From: Acinetobacter lwoffii
GTDB taxonomy: Bacteria; Pseudomonadota; Gammaproteobacteria; Pseudomonadales; Moraxellaceae
Reading direction: 5' to 3'
Assembly: GCF_029024105.1 (NCBI RefSeq)
Contig: NZ_CP118963.1
Location: 2,480,001-2,544,000 of the forward strand
Length of the DNA: 64,000 nucleotides
This document shows, in pieces, positions 43,888-53,316 of the stretch. Within the stretch, counting starts at the first letter, position 1. Each line of letters begins with the position of its first letter. Below the pieces are notes generated by a model. The model was not told where the DNA came from. It did not search any database and worked only from the letters and a program-made list of their open reading frames with translations. A program made the position numbers and the translations under genes.

Positions 43888-45441
43888 TTAGCCAGCAACA
43901 CGTAATGGTTGCTGCTGAGTTTTCTGTGCATATCCCTGCACCGCTTTCTTTGCTAAATATATACTAGTTCTATAGCGGTCTTCACCATAAATACGATACA
44001 TATTTTCTAAAATTTGTAAAATTGTGTAATATCCAATTTTATCTGCCCATTCGAATGGACCACAAGGATAATTCACGCCATATTTCATAGCAGAATCAAT
44101 ATCTTGTTCTGATGCGATATCATGCAGTACCGCTTCACAGGCTTCATTCACCAACATGGCAATACTACGTATAACATAAAGACCGGGATGATCCTTAGAC
44201 CAAATAGGTATCATATCCATACCTATGAGGAATAGCTCCACTGCCTGGCGTTGTTCAGCACTACATGCTGGTGATGCAACGACTGGAATCGATTGGGCAT
44301 TTTCCCAATCTGCATGCCAATCCATCAACACCACAGGCTCATGCGGATAAGCCAGTTCAACTGATTCGCCAAGCGATAATCGCAGAGAAAGGTCACCAAT
44401 CAGGATTTCATTCTGTTCTGCTGCCTGAAAACTCAGCTCTACATGAGAGGCCTGTTTTAAACGTTCAATCAGTACTGAGGAATGTAGCCATTCACCTTTT
44501 ACTGTGACTTTGAGCTTATTCAGCGACTTGGCATAACACACTGGCAATTCATATACAGGCGTAGGCTTGGCCTGAGCGTAATCATAAAAACCCTGACCGG
44601 ACTTGCGACCATAACAACCGGCATCGACCAGTTCTTTTTGAATCAAGGACGGGCGGTAGCGTGGCTCATAGAAAAATTCCTGATAGACACTTTGTGTGAC
44701 CGAGAAATTCACATCCTGCCCAATCAGATCTGTAAGTTCACACGGCCCCATGGCAAAACGGCCACATTCGCGCATGATGTAATCGAGCTGTTCCGGGATG
44801 GTGGCATTTTCCTGCAAGGCACGAAAGGCTTCGGCATAATAAGGCCGCGCGACACGATTGACGATAAAGCCGGGGGTCGATTTGGCCCGTACCGGGACTT
44901 TGTTCCAATCCTTCATCAGCTCAAATACTGCATCGGCAAGGACTGCTGAAGTTTTCAGTCCGCGGATAATCTCGACCAGTTTCATTACCGGTGCCGGATT
45001 AAAGAAATGCAGTCCAATCACCCGCTCCGGATGCGGAATAGCCGAGGCAATTGCGGTAATGGAAATCGATGAGGTATTGGACGCAAAAATCGTCTGTTCC
45101 GGGCAAATGGTAGCCAGCTGCTGAAACAGGGTTTGCTTCACTTCCTTCTTTTCGACAATGGCTTCAATAATGAGGCCCGCATCGGCCAGCTGCTGGATGT
45201 CCTCTGCCACGATCAGATTGGCCAAAGTGCTATCGAGCAGTTGCTGGCTCATTTTGCCATTCTGTACGCGCTTGCTGAGCTGCGCCTCTAAAACAGTCAA
45301 GGCACTCTGAACCTTGCTGCGATCGAGATCAAATACATAGGTCGGATGCCCGTGCATGGCTGCCAGTTGTGCAATACCAATCCCCATGGTCCCAGCACCC
45401 ACCACAGCAACTTTGACTTGTTCTAAATTGATCTGTTGCAT
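43888..45441 (-). CDS. paaH: 3-hydroxyadipyl-CoA dehydrogenase PaaH
   Basis: NAD-dependent dehydrogenase oxidising 3-hydroxyadipyl-CoA. The N-terminal Rossmann motif VAVVGAGTMGIGIAQLAA is followed by a first 3HCDH domain (PGFIVNRVARPYYAEAFR). A linker and a second 3HCDH domain (NEACEAVLHDIASEQDIDSA) complete it. At 517 residues it is somewhat longer than E. coli PaaH (475). It is 4 bp after paaG. Confidence 0.93.
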   Translation of the reverse strand: MQQINLEQVKVAVVGAGTMGIGIAQLAAMHGHPTYVFDLDRSKVQSALTVLEAQLSKRVQNGKMSQQLLDSTLANLIVAEDIQQLADAGLIIEAIVEKKEVKQTLFQQLATICPEQTIFASNTSSISITAIASAIPHPERVIGLHFFNPAPVMKLVEIIRGLKTSAVLADAVFELMKDWNKVPVRAKSTPGFIVNRVARPYYAEAFRALQENATIPEQLDYIMRECGRFAMGPCELTDLIGQDVNFSVTQSVYQEFFYEPRYRPSLIQKELVDAGCYGRKSGQGFYDYAQAKPTPVYELPVCYAKSLNKLKVTVKGEWLHSSVLIERLKQASHVELSFQAAEQNEILIGDLSLRLSLGESVELAYPHEPVVLMDWHADWENAQSIPVVASPACSAEQRQAVELFLIGMDMIPIWSKDHPGLYVIRSIAMLVNEACEAVLHDIASEQDIDSAMKYGVNYPCGPFEWADKIGYYTILQILENMYRIYGEDRYRTSIYLAKKAVQGYAQKTQQQPLRVAG

Positions 45442-45444
45442 GAT

Positions 45445-46236
45445 TTAGCATCCTTTATATTCAGGGGTGCGCTTCTGCATAAAGGCTTGCACACCTTCTT
45501 TATAATCGCTTGAACGTCCAGCCAGACGTTGCAGGTCACGCTCCAGAATCAGCTGCTCATCCAGATTGTTGTCAGCTGCGGCATGAATGGCTTTTTTAAT
45601 CAGCGACAGACCATAGGTCGGTTGCTGCGCCAGATGCTCTGCCAGTTTTTTCGCTTCTGCTTGCAGTTGCTCATCTTCAACCACCTGCCAGATCATGCCC
45701 AGTTGTACTGCGCGCTCAGCCGGAATTTTATCGCCCAGCATCGCTAAGCCCATCGCCTGGGCACGCCCGACCAGACGCGGCAGGAACCAGGTACCGCCTG
45801 AATCTGGCACTAAACCTAGACGGCAAAAAGCCTGAATAAAAGAAGCCGATTTTGCTGCCACCACAATGTCACAAGCCAAGGCGATATTGGCGCCAGCACC
45901 TGCTGCCACGCCATTCACCGCACAGATCACTGGTTTTGGCATCTCGGTAATCAGTTTGATCAAAGGGTTATAATATTTTTCAATTGACAGGCCTAAGTCC
46001 GGTGCATCGGCATTCGGATCGACCACACGATCATTCAGATCCTGACCAGCACAGAAACCACGCCCTTCGGCTGAAATCACCACTGCACGAATCTGGCTGT
46101 CTTTGGCCCAGGCTTTCATGACACTGGACACTTCCTGATGCATGGTTTCATTAAAACTGTTGAGCTGTTTTGGACGGTTAAAGGTCAGGTAGCCCACTGC
46201 ATTTTTTTCTTCGACAATAATTGTTTGATAATCCAT
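45445..46236 (-). CDS. paaG: 1,2-epoxyphenylacetyl-CoA isomerase PaaG
   Basis: Crotonase-fold isomerase that converts the ring epoxide to the oxepin-CoA. Typical segments are GRGFCAGQDLND and AAGAGANIALACDIVVAA, containing the oxyanion-hole residues. Length is 263. Its start overlaps the paaF stop by one base (TAATG), so the two are translationally coupled. Confidence 0.92.
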   Translation of the reverse strand: MDYQTIIVEEKNAVGYLTFNRPKQLNSFNETMHQEVSSVMKAWAKDSQIRAVVISAEGRGFCAGQDLNDRVVDPNADAPDLGLSIEKYYNPLIKLITEMPKPVICAVNGVAAGAGANIALACDIVVAAKSASFIQAFCRLGLVPDSGGTWFLPRLVGRAQAMGLAMLGDKIPAERAVQLGMIWQVVEDEQLQAEAKKLAEHLAQQPTYGLSLIKKAIHAAADNNLDEQLILERDLQRLAGRSSDYKEGVQAFMQKRTPEYKGC

Positions 46237-47006
46237 TACACACCTCTAAATTCTGGTTTTCTTTTTTCTAAAAATGCATTGATGCCTTCCTGGCGATCTT
46301 GGGTCGCCGCCAGCCAGACAAAATGTTGACGCTCGAGCTTCAATCCCTGACTTAAAGTCACTTCATGAATCGACTTTAAGGATTGCTTGATGGCACGAAT
46401 AGCCAGCGGTGCCTGCTTGGCAATTTTTTCTGCCAGCTCCAGTGCGTATTGCACGGTCAGTTCTGCCGGACAAACCTGGCTGCTAATGCCATGTTGCAAT
46501 GCGGTCTGTGCCGAAATCATTTCACCGGTCATGGCCCAGCGCATCGTCAATTGCTGACCGACCAGACGGGCCAGACGCTGTGTTCCACCGGCACCCGGCA
46601 ACATGCCTAAGCCAATTTCAGGCAAGGCAAACTGGGCATTTTCTCCGGTCAGCACCATGTCACCATGCAAAGCCAATTCGAAACCTGCACCAAAAGCATA
46701 GCCATTTACGGCCATGATTAAAGGCTTGGAAAATTCATCAATTTTTTTCCACAGCAGTGGCCGCTGATCCTGCTGGATGCTAACCACATCTAACTGCGCC
46801 AGCTCATTTAAATCGGCACCAGCAGCAAAGCATTGTGTATTTCCGGTGATGACCACGGCTTTCACAGCAGCATCTGTTTCCAAGTCTTGTAAACAGGCTG
46901 CAATGTCTTGCAAGGTGGCATTGTTTAAGGCATTACGCTTTTCCGGGCGATTCAGCTCAATCAGTACCACACCTGGCTTGGGTGAGCTGGTTTTAATGTA
47001 AGTCAT
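46236..47006 (-). CDS. paaF: 2,3-dehydroadipyl-CoA hydratase PaaF
   Basis: Crotonase-type enoyl-CoA hydratase, 256 residues. It carries AGADLNELAQLD and FGAGFELALHGDMVL, with the acidic residue in ALPEIGLGMLPGAGG expected of hydratases. It acts after PaaJ in beta-oxidation of the ring-opened product. CAGGAG lies upstream of ATG 47006. Confidence 0.92.
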   Translation of the reverse strand: MTYIKTSSPKPGVVLIELNRPEKRNALNNATLQDIAACLQDLETDAAVKAVVITGNTQCFAAGADLNELAQLDVVSIQQDQRPLLWKKIDEFSKPLIMAVNGYAFGAGFELALHGDMVLTGENAQFALPEIGLGMLPGAGGTQRLARLVGQQLTMRWAMTGEMISAQTALQHGISSQVCPAELTVQYALELAEKIAKQAPLAIRAIKQSLKSIHEVTLSQGLKLERQHFVWLAATQDRQEGINAFLEKRKPEFRGV

Positions 47007-47044
47007 CCTTGAACTCCTGCTATGCTCAGCAATTGATTCCGTAC

Positions 47045-48103
47045 TTATTCATCAAAACTCAGACGTACATTGGCTGTGGTCGGACGTGCCTGACAGCTCA
47101 GCACATAACCTTTCTGGATTTCGTCTTCTTCCAGACTGTAATTCACCGCCATTTCAACCTGACCTTCCAGCACCTTACATTTACAGGTGGCACAAACACC
47201 GCCCTTACAGGCATAAGGTAAGTCCGCTCCGGCACGTAGCGCAGCATCTAAAATACTGTCATCCTGTTTAGAGACTTCAACAATCAGCTCGCGACCATCG
47301 AGGATGATATTGACGCGTTCTTCACTGCGGCTTTCCATCTGCTGGGCGGTTGCTCGTGGTGCAGTCCCGGTATTGAAACGTTCGGTATGAATCTTGCTGC
47401 GCTGAATGCCCCAAGTCGGTAATACCGTTTCCACCGCCGTCATCATTTCTTCAGGGCCACAGGCAAAACAGTGATCGGCTTCAGCAGAAATCAGATTGGC
47501 CTGAAACAGCTGCTGCAATTTATCTGCGTTGATACGCCCGTTAAAAATCTCGCTATCATTCAATTCACGGGAAAAAATATTCACCAGTTGCAGACGCTCT
47601 TTAAAACGATCTTTCAGATCCATAATCTGTTCAGAAAACATGGTCTGTTTCCAAGAACGATTGCCATAGACCAAAGTAAAGGTGGCTTCCGACTGACGGT
47701 TTAAAACCGACTTCACAATGGATAAGATCGGGGTAATGCCACTGCCTGCTGCAAAACCTAAATAATGTTGACCGCCTGCCTTGGCTGCTTTTTGAAAGAA
47801 CACCCCTTGCGGCGGCATCACTTCTAAAACATCGCCTGCTTTCAAATGATCATTGGCCCAGATCGAGAACTGACCCTGATCAATTTTTTTAATTGCAATA
47901 CTCATATCTTCCTGAGTATCACTACAAATGGAGTAACAGCGGCGCAGCTCGCCGTCATCGCTTAAATGGCGGATGGTGAGATGCTGACCTGGCTGATATT
48001 GGAAAGCATCCAATTGTTCAGGCGCGAGATCAAAGGCAATGCAGATCGCCTGCTCGGTTTGTGGCTGAATCGATTTAATGGTTAACGGTATAAATTGGCT
48101 CAT
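47045..48103 (-). CDS. paaE: Phenylacetyl-CoA epoxidase reductase subunit PaaE
   Basis: PaaE passes electrons from NADPH to the PaaA di-iron centre. Order of domains: FAD-binding (YSICSDTQED), NAD-binding (GFAAGSGITPILSIVK), then a C-terminal plant-type 2Fe-2S ferredoxin (CKGGVCATCKCKVLEG and a later Cys in VLSCQA). Total 352 residues, normal for the family. Confidence 0.95.
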   Translation of the reverse strand: MSQFIPLTIKSIQPQTEQAICIAFDLAPEQLDAFQYQPGQHLTIRHLSDDGELRRCYSICSDTQEDMSIAIKKIDQGQFSIWANDHLKAGDVLEVMPPQGVFFQKAAKAGGQHYLGFAAGSGITPILSIVKSVLNRQSEATFTLVYGNRSWKQTMFSEQIMDLKDRFKERLQLVNIFSRELNDSEIFNGRINADKLQQLFQANLISAEADHCFACGPEEMMTAVETVLPTWGIQRSKIHTERFNTGTAPRATAQQMESRSEERVNIILDGRELIVEVSKQDDSILDAALRAGADLPYACKGGVCATCKCKVLEGQVEMAVNYSLEEDEIQKGYVLSCQARPTTANVRLSFDE

Positions 48104-48178
48104 GGCAAAATCCTTCTTTTAGGTGGCGGTGTTCAGGCTTGTTATTGGTTTACCCTGACCACCGAGCAATCGTTACAA

Positions 48179-48679
48179 TCAAATACATTTGAAATAGTCA
48201 AAAGTTTCTAAGCAGTCCCGACATTGATATAAAGCTTTACAGGCGGTTGAACCGAATTCACTTAATAATTTGCTGTTATGACTTAAGCACTGTGGACAGG
48301 TGATGCCATCGGTCAATGCCACATGCGTACCACAGCTATGTGACTGGCCTTGCGGCGGGGCAATACCATACTGCTGTAATTTGTGTTTGCCCGATTCACT
48401 CATCCAGTCCGTAGTCCAGGCTTCAGACAGATCGACAATCACTTTGACTGGCGTCAAACCGTTCGCCTCGAAAGCCTGGGTAATTTCTGCTTTTAATAAA
48501 TCCGTGGCCGGACAGCCGCTATAGGTCGGCGTGAGTCGCACCACAATTTCATCCTGCTGATTCAGCTCGACGCCACGAATCATGCCCAGATCAATCACCG
48601 ATAATACTGGAATCTCTGGATCAGAAACCTGCTGCAAAACGTCCCAACATTGATCTTCTACGTGTCGAATCAGATTCAT
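48179..48679 (-). CDS. paaD: Phenylacetate-CoA oxygenase subunit PaaD
   Basis: PaaD has an N-terminal MIP18/DUF59 domain (DPEIPVLSVIDLGMIRGV) and a C-terminal four-Cys metal site (CPQC ... CRDC), and is thought to help mature the oxygenase metal centre. I use ATG 48679, with AGGGAG eight bases upstream. The GTG at 48688 lies within the RBS. Length 166. Confidence 0.93.
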   Translation of the reverse strand: MNLIRHVEDQCWDVLQQVSDPEIPVLSVIDLGMIRGVELNQQDEIVVRLTPTYSGCPATDLLKAEITQAFEANGLTPVKVIVDLSEAWTTDWMSESGKHKLQQYGIAPPQGQSHSCGTHVALTDGITCPQCLSHNSKLLSEFGSTACKALYQCRDCLETFDYFKCI

Positions 48680-48707
48680 GCGACTCACTCCCTGTGATTG
48701 TGCCGAA

Positions 48708-49466
48708 TTACCAGTTCATGTTTGGATATGAGCGCTGCATATATTGCAGTTCGGCCAAAACAAAACCGAGATGCTCTGTATGTAAACCCTGTTTAGCCCC
48801 ACTGCGATAAGCGCCCAGCTCTGGCAGGCTTAATTCAAATCGCGCTAACTCGGCTGTAATCGTTTCCAGCCACTGTGCTTTTAAATTTTCAATATCTGGA
48901 ATTACACCGCTATCGACTAGCTGTCTTTCATCAGCCGTCAGGACAAAAAGTTCCTCGGTAAAACGCCATAACTGGTTTAAACCTTGCTGGGTTTTCTCGT
49001 GGGCTTCTGCTGTACCTAAACTTAGGCGCTCCATCCAGGTGGTGGAAAAACGCTGGTGATATTTCACTTCTTTGAGTGACTTCACTGCAAAGGCGGCCAA
49101 CTCAGCATGCTGACTTTGACTTAAGGCGCTAAACAATAAAGCGTGATAGTGATCCATCAACCACTGGCGCACCAGAGTCTGGGCAAAGTCACCATTCGGC
49201 TGTTCGCACAGCAGTAAATTGCGGTATTCACGCTCGGTTCGGAAATAAGCCAGCCTGTCTTCATCACGGCCCTGTTCTTCCACTTCACCTGCCAGACTGA
49301 GGGCAGTACGTGCCTGACCCAATAAATCCAGTCCGATATTGGCCAAGGCAATATCCAGCTCCAGTTCAGGTGCATGACCACACCACTCTGCCAAACGATG
49401 TGACAGGATCAGTTGACTGTCACCCACATGTAAAAGAAATTCTGCCAATACTTGATTTGTCATCAT
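48708..49466 (-). CDS. paaC: Phenylacetyl-CoA epoxidase structural subunit PaaC
   Basis: Ferritin-like, catalytically inactive partner of PaaA in the epoxidase. Family stretches are LILSHRLAEWCGHAPELELD and KEVKYHQRFSTTWMERL. ATG 49466 follows AAGGA at good spacing and gives about 252 residues, the family norm. The ATG at 49463 is equally possible. The frame continues upstream through paaB, which is only 14 bp away. Confidence 0.94.
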   Translation of the reverse strand: MMTNQVLAEFLLHVGDSQLILSHRLAEWCGHAPELELDIALANIGLDLLGQARTALSLAGEVEEQGRDEDRLAYFRTEREYRNLLLCEQPNGDFAQTLVRQWLMDHYHALLFSALSQSQHAELAAFAVKSLKEVKYHQRFSTTWMERLSLGTAEAHEKTQQGLNQLWRFTEELFVLTADERQLVDSGVIPDIENLKAQWLETITAELARFELSLPELGAYRSGAKQGLHTEHLGFVLAELQYMQRSYPNMNW

Positions 49467-49479
49467 CTTCATCCTTCCC

Positions 49480-49770
49480 TTACATGTGCTCGATGCCAGC
49501 TGGAATGTTATAAAAGGTCGGATGGCGATAAACCTTGTCCAAAGCAGGTTCAAAAAATTCCGCTTTTTCATCTGGTTGTGAAGAAGTAATCAATTCAGAC
49601 TTCACCACCCAGATACTGATGCCTTCATTGCGGCGGGTATAGACATCACGGGCATTTTGTAGTGCGACTTCATCATCCGGTGCGCGTAGGCTGCCGACAT
49701 GACGGTGACTCAGACCCTGTTTACTCCGGACAAACACTTCATAAAGTGACCAGTTGTTTTTGTTATTCAT
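49480..49770 (-). CDS. paaB: Phenylacetyl-CoA epoxidase subunit PaaB
   Basis: Small subunit that links PaaAC heterodimers into larger assemblies. It starts MNNKNNWSLYEVFVRSKQGL, and GISIWVVKSELI is typical. ATG 49770 has AGGGA nine bases upstream; the longer frame starts with a TTG and is not needed. Length 96. Confidence 0.94.
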   Translation of the reverse strand: MNNKNNWSLYEVFVRSKQGLSHRHVGSLRAPDDEVALQNARDVYTRRNEGISIWVVKSELITSSQPDEKAEFFEPALDKVYRHPTFYNIPAGIEHM

Positions 49771-49803
49771 GAGCAAAATTCCCTATATTGATCAAACTAT
49801 TTT

Positions 49804-50748
49804 TTAAGCGACTTTTTGTGCTGCTGACTGTTGCTGCTGTTTTTGAGCATAGACAGCTGCGGAATCACGTACCCACTTGCCGCCTTCCCAAGCTTTGCGG
49901 CGTGCTTCAATACGCTCATGGTTACACGGCCCCTTGCCTGCAAGAATCGCAAAAAACTCATCCCAATTGATTTCACCAAATTCGTAATGTCCGGTGGCTT
50001 CATTGAATTTGAGGTCTGGATCTGGAACGGTTAAACCCAGCTGCAAAACTTGCGACACGGTGTTATCGACAAATTTCTGACGCAGCTCATCGTTACTGAA
50101 TAATTTAATTTTCCACTGCATGCTTTGTGCACTGTTCGGTGAATTATCGTCACTTGGACCAAACATCATTAGGGCCGGCCACCAGAAACGGTTCACTGCA
50201 TCTTGTGCCATCTGCTTTTGTTCCGGCGTACCATTGGCCAGTTCCATCATGGCTTCAAAGCCCTGACGCTGATGGAAACTTTCTTCCTTACACACACGCA
50301 CCATAGCGCGGGCATAAGGACCATAAGATGTACGGCACAGCGCAACCTGATTGACAATTGCTGCACCATCTACCAGCCAGCCAATCGCGGCAACATCGGC
50401 CCAGCTCAGGGTTGGATAGTTGAAAATTGAAGAATATTTCATGCGACCGGCAATCAGTTTATCCATCATGTCGTCACGATCCGCACCCAAGGTTTCTGCA
50501 GCACTGTACAGATACAAAGCATGACCGGCTTCGTCCTGAACTTTTGCCATCAGCACAGCTTTACGCTTCAAGGTCGGTGCACGGGTAATCCAGTTGCCTT
50601 CCGGCAACATGCCCACCACTTCAGAGTGTGCATGCTGACCGATCTGACGAATCAAGGTCTTACGATAAGCATCCGGCATCCAGTCCTTCGGCTCTATGGA
50701 AATATCCTTTTCAATCTTTTGATCGAAGATTTGTTGTTGGTTATTCAT
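49804..50748 (-). CDS. paaA: Phenylacetyl-CoA epoxidase catalytic subunit PaaA
   Basis: PaaA holds the di-iron site that epoxidises the aromatic ring of phenylacetyl-CoA. Ligand-bearing helices include MAKVQDEAGHALYLYSAAE and RVCKEESFHQRQGFEAM. ATG 50748 follows GAGGGA and gives 314 residues. It is the first gene of a minus-strand operon of at least ten genes. A PaaX-like element lies about 45-80 bp upstream of the start. Confidence 0.95.
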   Translation of the reverse strand: MNNQQQIFDQKIEKDISIEPKDWMPDAYRKTLIRQIGQHAHSEVVGMLPEGNWITRAPTLKRKAVLMAKVQDEAGHALYLYSAAETLGADRDDMMDKLIAGRMKYSSIFNYPTLSWADVAAIGWLVDGAAIVNQVALCRTSYGPYARAMVRVCKEESFHQRQGFEAMMELANGTPEQKQMAQDAVNRFWWPALMMFGPSDDNSPNSAQSMQWKIKLFSNDELRQKFVDNTVSQVLQLGLTVPDPDLKFNEATGHYEFGEINWDEFFAILAGKGPCNHERIEARRKAWEGGKWVRDSAAVYAQKQQQQSAAQKVA

Positions 50749-50792
50749 TGTTCCCTCACTTATCCCAAGTGTTGATACACCCAAATTAAAAC

Positions 50793-50829
50793 GATACGTA
50801 ATTAAAATCAATATCTATTTATTGGTATC
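50793..50829. promoter_or_regulatory. Candidate PaaX operator upstream of paaA (GATAC-N27-GTATC)
   Basis: GATAC at 50793-50797 and GTATC at 50825-50829 are inverted half-sites separated by 27 bases. The same geometry recurs at 53244 and, with one mismatch, at 50957. The position overlaps the expected paaA core promoter. Confidence 0.6.
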
Positions 50830-50956
50830 ATTTAATTTTTATCCCTTATTTTTTGTAAATATATGTTTTACATCATTTAATATTTTTTATTTTATTGTTA
50901 TTCATTTTTAAACACAGATTTATGATTGACATTTTCAATTTTTCAACACAAATTAT

Positions 50957-50993
50957 GAAACATCAAAATTAAAAATACCACTCAAAACGTATC
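50957..50993. promoter_or_regulatory. Candidate PaaX operator upstream of paaZ (GAAAC-N27-GTATC)
   Basis: GAAAC at 50957-50961 (one mismatch to GATAC) and GTATC at 50989-50993, again 27 bases apart. The right half-site ends 18 bp before the paaZ start codon. Confidence 0.5.
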
Positions 50994-51011
50994 ATAAATG
51001 GAGTTTTTACA

Positions 51012-53123
51012 ATGTTAGAGTTAGACAGCAGCTCAAGCACAATGGATTATCAAGATACTGAATCAACTCATAATCCTATTGCCATCAAAAGCTTAGCTTC
51101 ACTGGTGTACGGCCAAGAATACACAGCGCAAGCCGATTTACGTACGGTTTATCATGCCATTAGCGGTGAGGCGGTTTATCAAGTTGGCAGTCAGGGCATC
51201 GATACCCAAGCCGTGGTGAAGTATGCCAAACAAAAAGGTGCGACTATTGCCACATGGACGTTTCATCAACGTGCCAATGCACTGAAGCAAGTGGCACAGT
51301 ATTTGATGGAACGCAAAGAAGACTTTTATGAACTTGCCAAGGCAACCGGCTGTACCCGTAAAGATGCCTGGATTGATATTGAAGGCGGGATTGGGACCTT
51401 ATATGCCTATTCGAGTTTGGTGCGTCGCGAACTGAGTGATGAAACCGCATGGGTTGAAGATGCATGGATTCCGCTATCCAAGCAAGGCAACTTTGGCGCC
51501 AAACATATACTGAGTCCTAAAGCCGGTGTCGCAGTGCATATCAATGCCTTTAACTTCCCGATCTGGGGCATGCTGGAGAAAATCGCACCGACGCTACTAG
51601 CAGGCGTACCCTGTATTGTCAAACCGGCAACAGAAGGTGCCGAGCTGACCCACGCCGTGGTCAAAGCTATTCATGAAAGCGGCTTTTTACCAGAAGGTTC
51701 ACTTCAGCTGATTTGCGGTCAGATTTATGATTTATTTGATCATTTAAATCCTCAAGATACGGTCACCTTTACCGGTTCAGCATCAACAGGACAAAAACTC
51801 CGTTCTCATCCGCACCTCAATGCCTACTCTATTCCATTCACGATGGAGGCAGATTCAGTCAACAGCGCGATTTTGACTGAACAAGCCAATGACGAAAGCA
51901 TTGATTTATTTGTCCGTGAAGTCTTCCGTGAAATGACCTCTAAAGCCGGACAAAAATGTACCGCAATTCGTCGTGCATTCATTCCGGCTGAACTTTTGGA
52001 CACCGTACAGAGTCGCCTAATTGAAAAACTGAAAAAAGTCGTTGTGGGTGATCCGGCTCAGGAAGGCGTGACGATGGGTGCTTTGGCCAGCGTCAAACAG
52101 AAATATGATGTCGCGGCAAAAGTTGAACAGCTCAGCCAGGATGCAGAGATCGTATTCGGTAGCCACTTGCGTCAGGACTTTAAGATTCAAGTACAAAACG
52201 CTGAAAAGTCTGCATGCTATCCACCGACAGTTTTGGTATGCAAAGTGCCAGCTCAGGCAGAAAATATCCATAAGATTGAAGCCTTTGGACCTGTAGTGAC
52301 TTTAATGCCATATACTGACCTGGCTCAACTTGCTGACCTGGTGGCACGTGGCGAAGGTAGTCTGGTGGCATCCATCGTACGCAATACCGATGAAAATATT
52401 GAACAACTGCTCAGCAAAATTTCGCCATGGCATGGTCGTGTACACATTCTGGATGCTGAAAGTGCCAAAGAAAGTACCGGACATGGTTCGCCATTGCCCT
52501 TACTGGTGCATGGTGGGCCAGGACGTGCCGGTGGTGGTGAAGAACTCGGTGGCTTGCGCGCAGTCAAACATTATATGCAACGTACTGCGATTCAAGGCTC
52601 GCCAAATGCCATGACCCAAGTCGGCCATAGCTGGACTGCCGGAGCTCAGGTCTTTGAAGACCGAGTGCATCCTTTTAAAAAATCATTTGATGAATTGCGT
52701 ATCGGTGAACGTTTACTGACTGCACGACGTAGCGTGACCGAAGCAGATCTGGTGAATTTCGGCTGCCTGAGCGGTGATCATTTCTATGCGCATATGGACA
52801 AGATTGCTGCAGCAGAATCGCTGTTTGGTGAGCGTGTTGCCCATGGCTATTTCGTGGTGTCTGCTGCGGCCGGTTTATTCGTTGATGCCGCTCAGGGTCC
52901 AGTCATTGCCAACTATGGCATGGACAACTTACGCTTTGTGGAGCCAGTAAAAATTGGCGACACCATTCAGGTAGAACTGACCTGTAAGCAGAAAACTCCA
53001 AAAGCACTGCGCGATCCGGCACAGAAGCCACATGGTGTGGTGGTCTGGGATATTAAAGTGAAAAACCAGCGCGATGAACTGGTTGCAACCTATGATATTT
53101 TAACCCTGGTTGAACGTGGCTAA
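51012..53123 (+). CDS. paaZ: Bifunctional oxepin-CoA hydrolase / 3-oxo-5,6-dehydrosuberyl-CoA semialdehyde dehydrogenase
   Basis: PaaZ opens the oxepin ring and oxidises the resulting aldehyde. An N-terminal aldehyde dehydrogenase (about residues 25-550) has Glu279 in TMEADSVN and Cys316 in AGQKCTAIRR. A C-terminal MaoC/R-specific hydratase domain (about 560-703) carries the FGCLSGDHFYAHMD motif. The 703-residue length matches a full fusion. ATG 51012 has GGAG eight bases upstream. It is divergent from paaA. Confidence 0.95.
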   Translation: MLELDSSSSTMDYQDTESTHNPIAIKSLASLVYGQEYTAQADLRTVYHAISGEAVYQVGSQGIDTQAVVKYAKQKGATIATWTFHQRANALKQVAQYLMERKEDFYELAKATGCTRKDAWIDIEGGIGTLYAYSSLVRRELSDETAWVEDAWIPLSKQGNFGAKHILSPKAGVAVHINAFNFPIWGMLEKIAPTLLAGVPCIVKPATEGAELTHAVVKAIHESGFLPEGSLQLICGQIYDLFDHLNPQDTVTFTGSASTGQKLRSHPHLNAYSIPFTMEADSVNSAILTEQANDESIDLFVREVFREMTSKAGQKCTAIRRAFIPAELLDTVQSRLIEKLKKVVVGDPAQEGVTMGALASVKQKYDVAAKVEQLSQDAEIVFGSHLRQDFKIQVQNAEKSACYPPTVLVCKVPAQAENIHKIEAFGPVVTLMPYTDLAQLADLVARGEGSLVASIVRNTDENIEQLLSKISPWHGRVHILDAESAKESTGHGSPLPLLVHGGPGRAGGGEELGGLRAVKHYMQRTAIQGSPNAMTQVGHSWTAGAQVFEDRVHPFKKSFDELRIGERLLTARRSVTEADLVNFGCLSGDHFYAHMDKIAAAESLFGERVAHGYFVVSAAAGLFVDAAQGPVIANYGMDNLRFVEPVKIGDTIQVELTCKQKTPKALRDPAQKPHGVVVWDIKVKNQRDELVATYDILTLVERG

Positions 53124-53131
53124 AAATGCAC

Positions 53132-53168
53132 ACTAAAAAAAGGAATCATTATGATTCCTTTTTTTAGT
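53132..53168 (+). terminator. Terminator of paaZ
   Basis: A long perfect inverted repeat: ACTA7GGAATCAT, one base, ATGATTCCT7AGT. The stem ends in a T7 tract, so termination should be efficient. The next gene therefore needs its own promoter. Confidence 0.93.
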
Positions 53169-53243
53169 CTTTAAAAATTATTTGTATCTATTCTTAAAAA
53201 CAGATTGACGCCTATCCATTTAGCCTCTAGATTAATTAAATGC

Positions 53244-53280
53244 GATACAATATAAAAATAACAATCAAATTAAAAGTATC
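53244..53280. promoter_or_regulatory. Candidate PaaX operator upstream of the MFS gene (GATAC-N27-GTATC)
   Basis: GATAC at 53244-53248 and GTATC at 53276-53280, separated by exactly 27 bases, with about 15 of the 27 spacer bases matching the paaA element. It ends 36 bp before the MFS start codon, linking that transporter to the paa regulon. Confidence 0.6.
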
Positions 53281-53316
53281 AAATAAATATCTCAAACGAT
53301 CAGCACAGGATGTTGC

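Noticed and set aside
49467..49571. N-terminal extension of PaaC
   Set aside because: It overlaps the paaB coding region and is basic and unlike PaaC; AAGGA precedes the ATG pair at 49463-49466.
50773..50778. TGATAC word as another PaaX half-site
   Set aside because: No GTATC partner at the 32-bp offset; it lies within the paaA leader and is probably chance.
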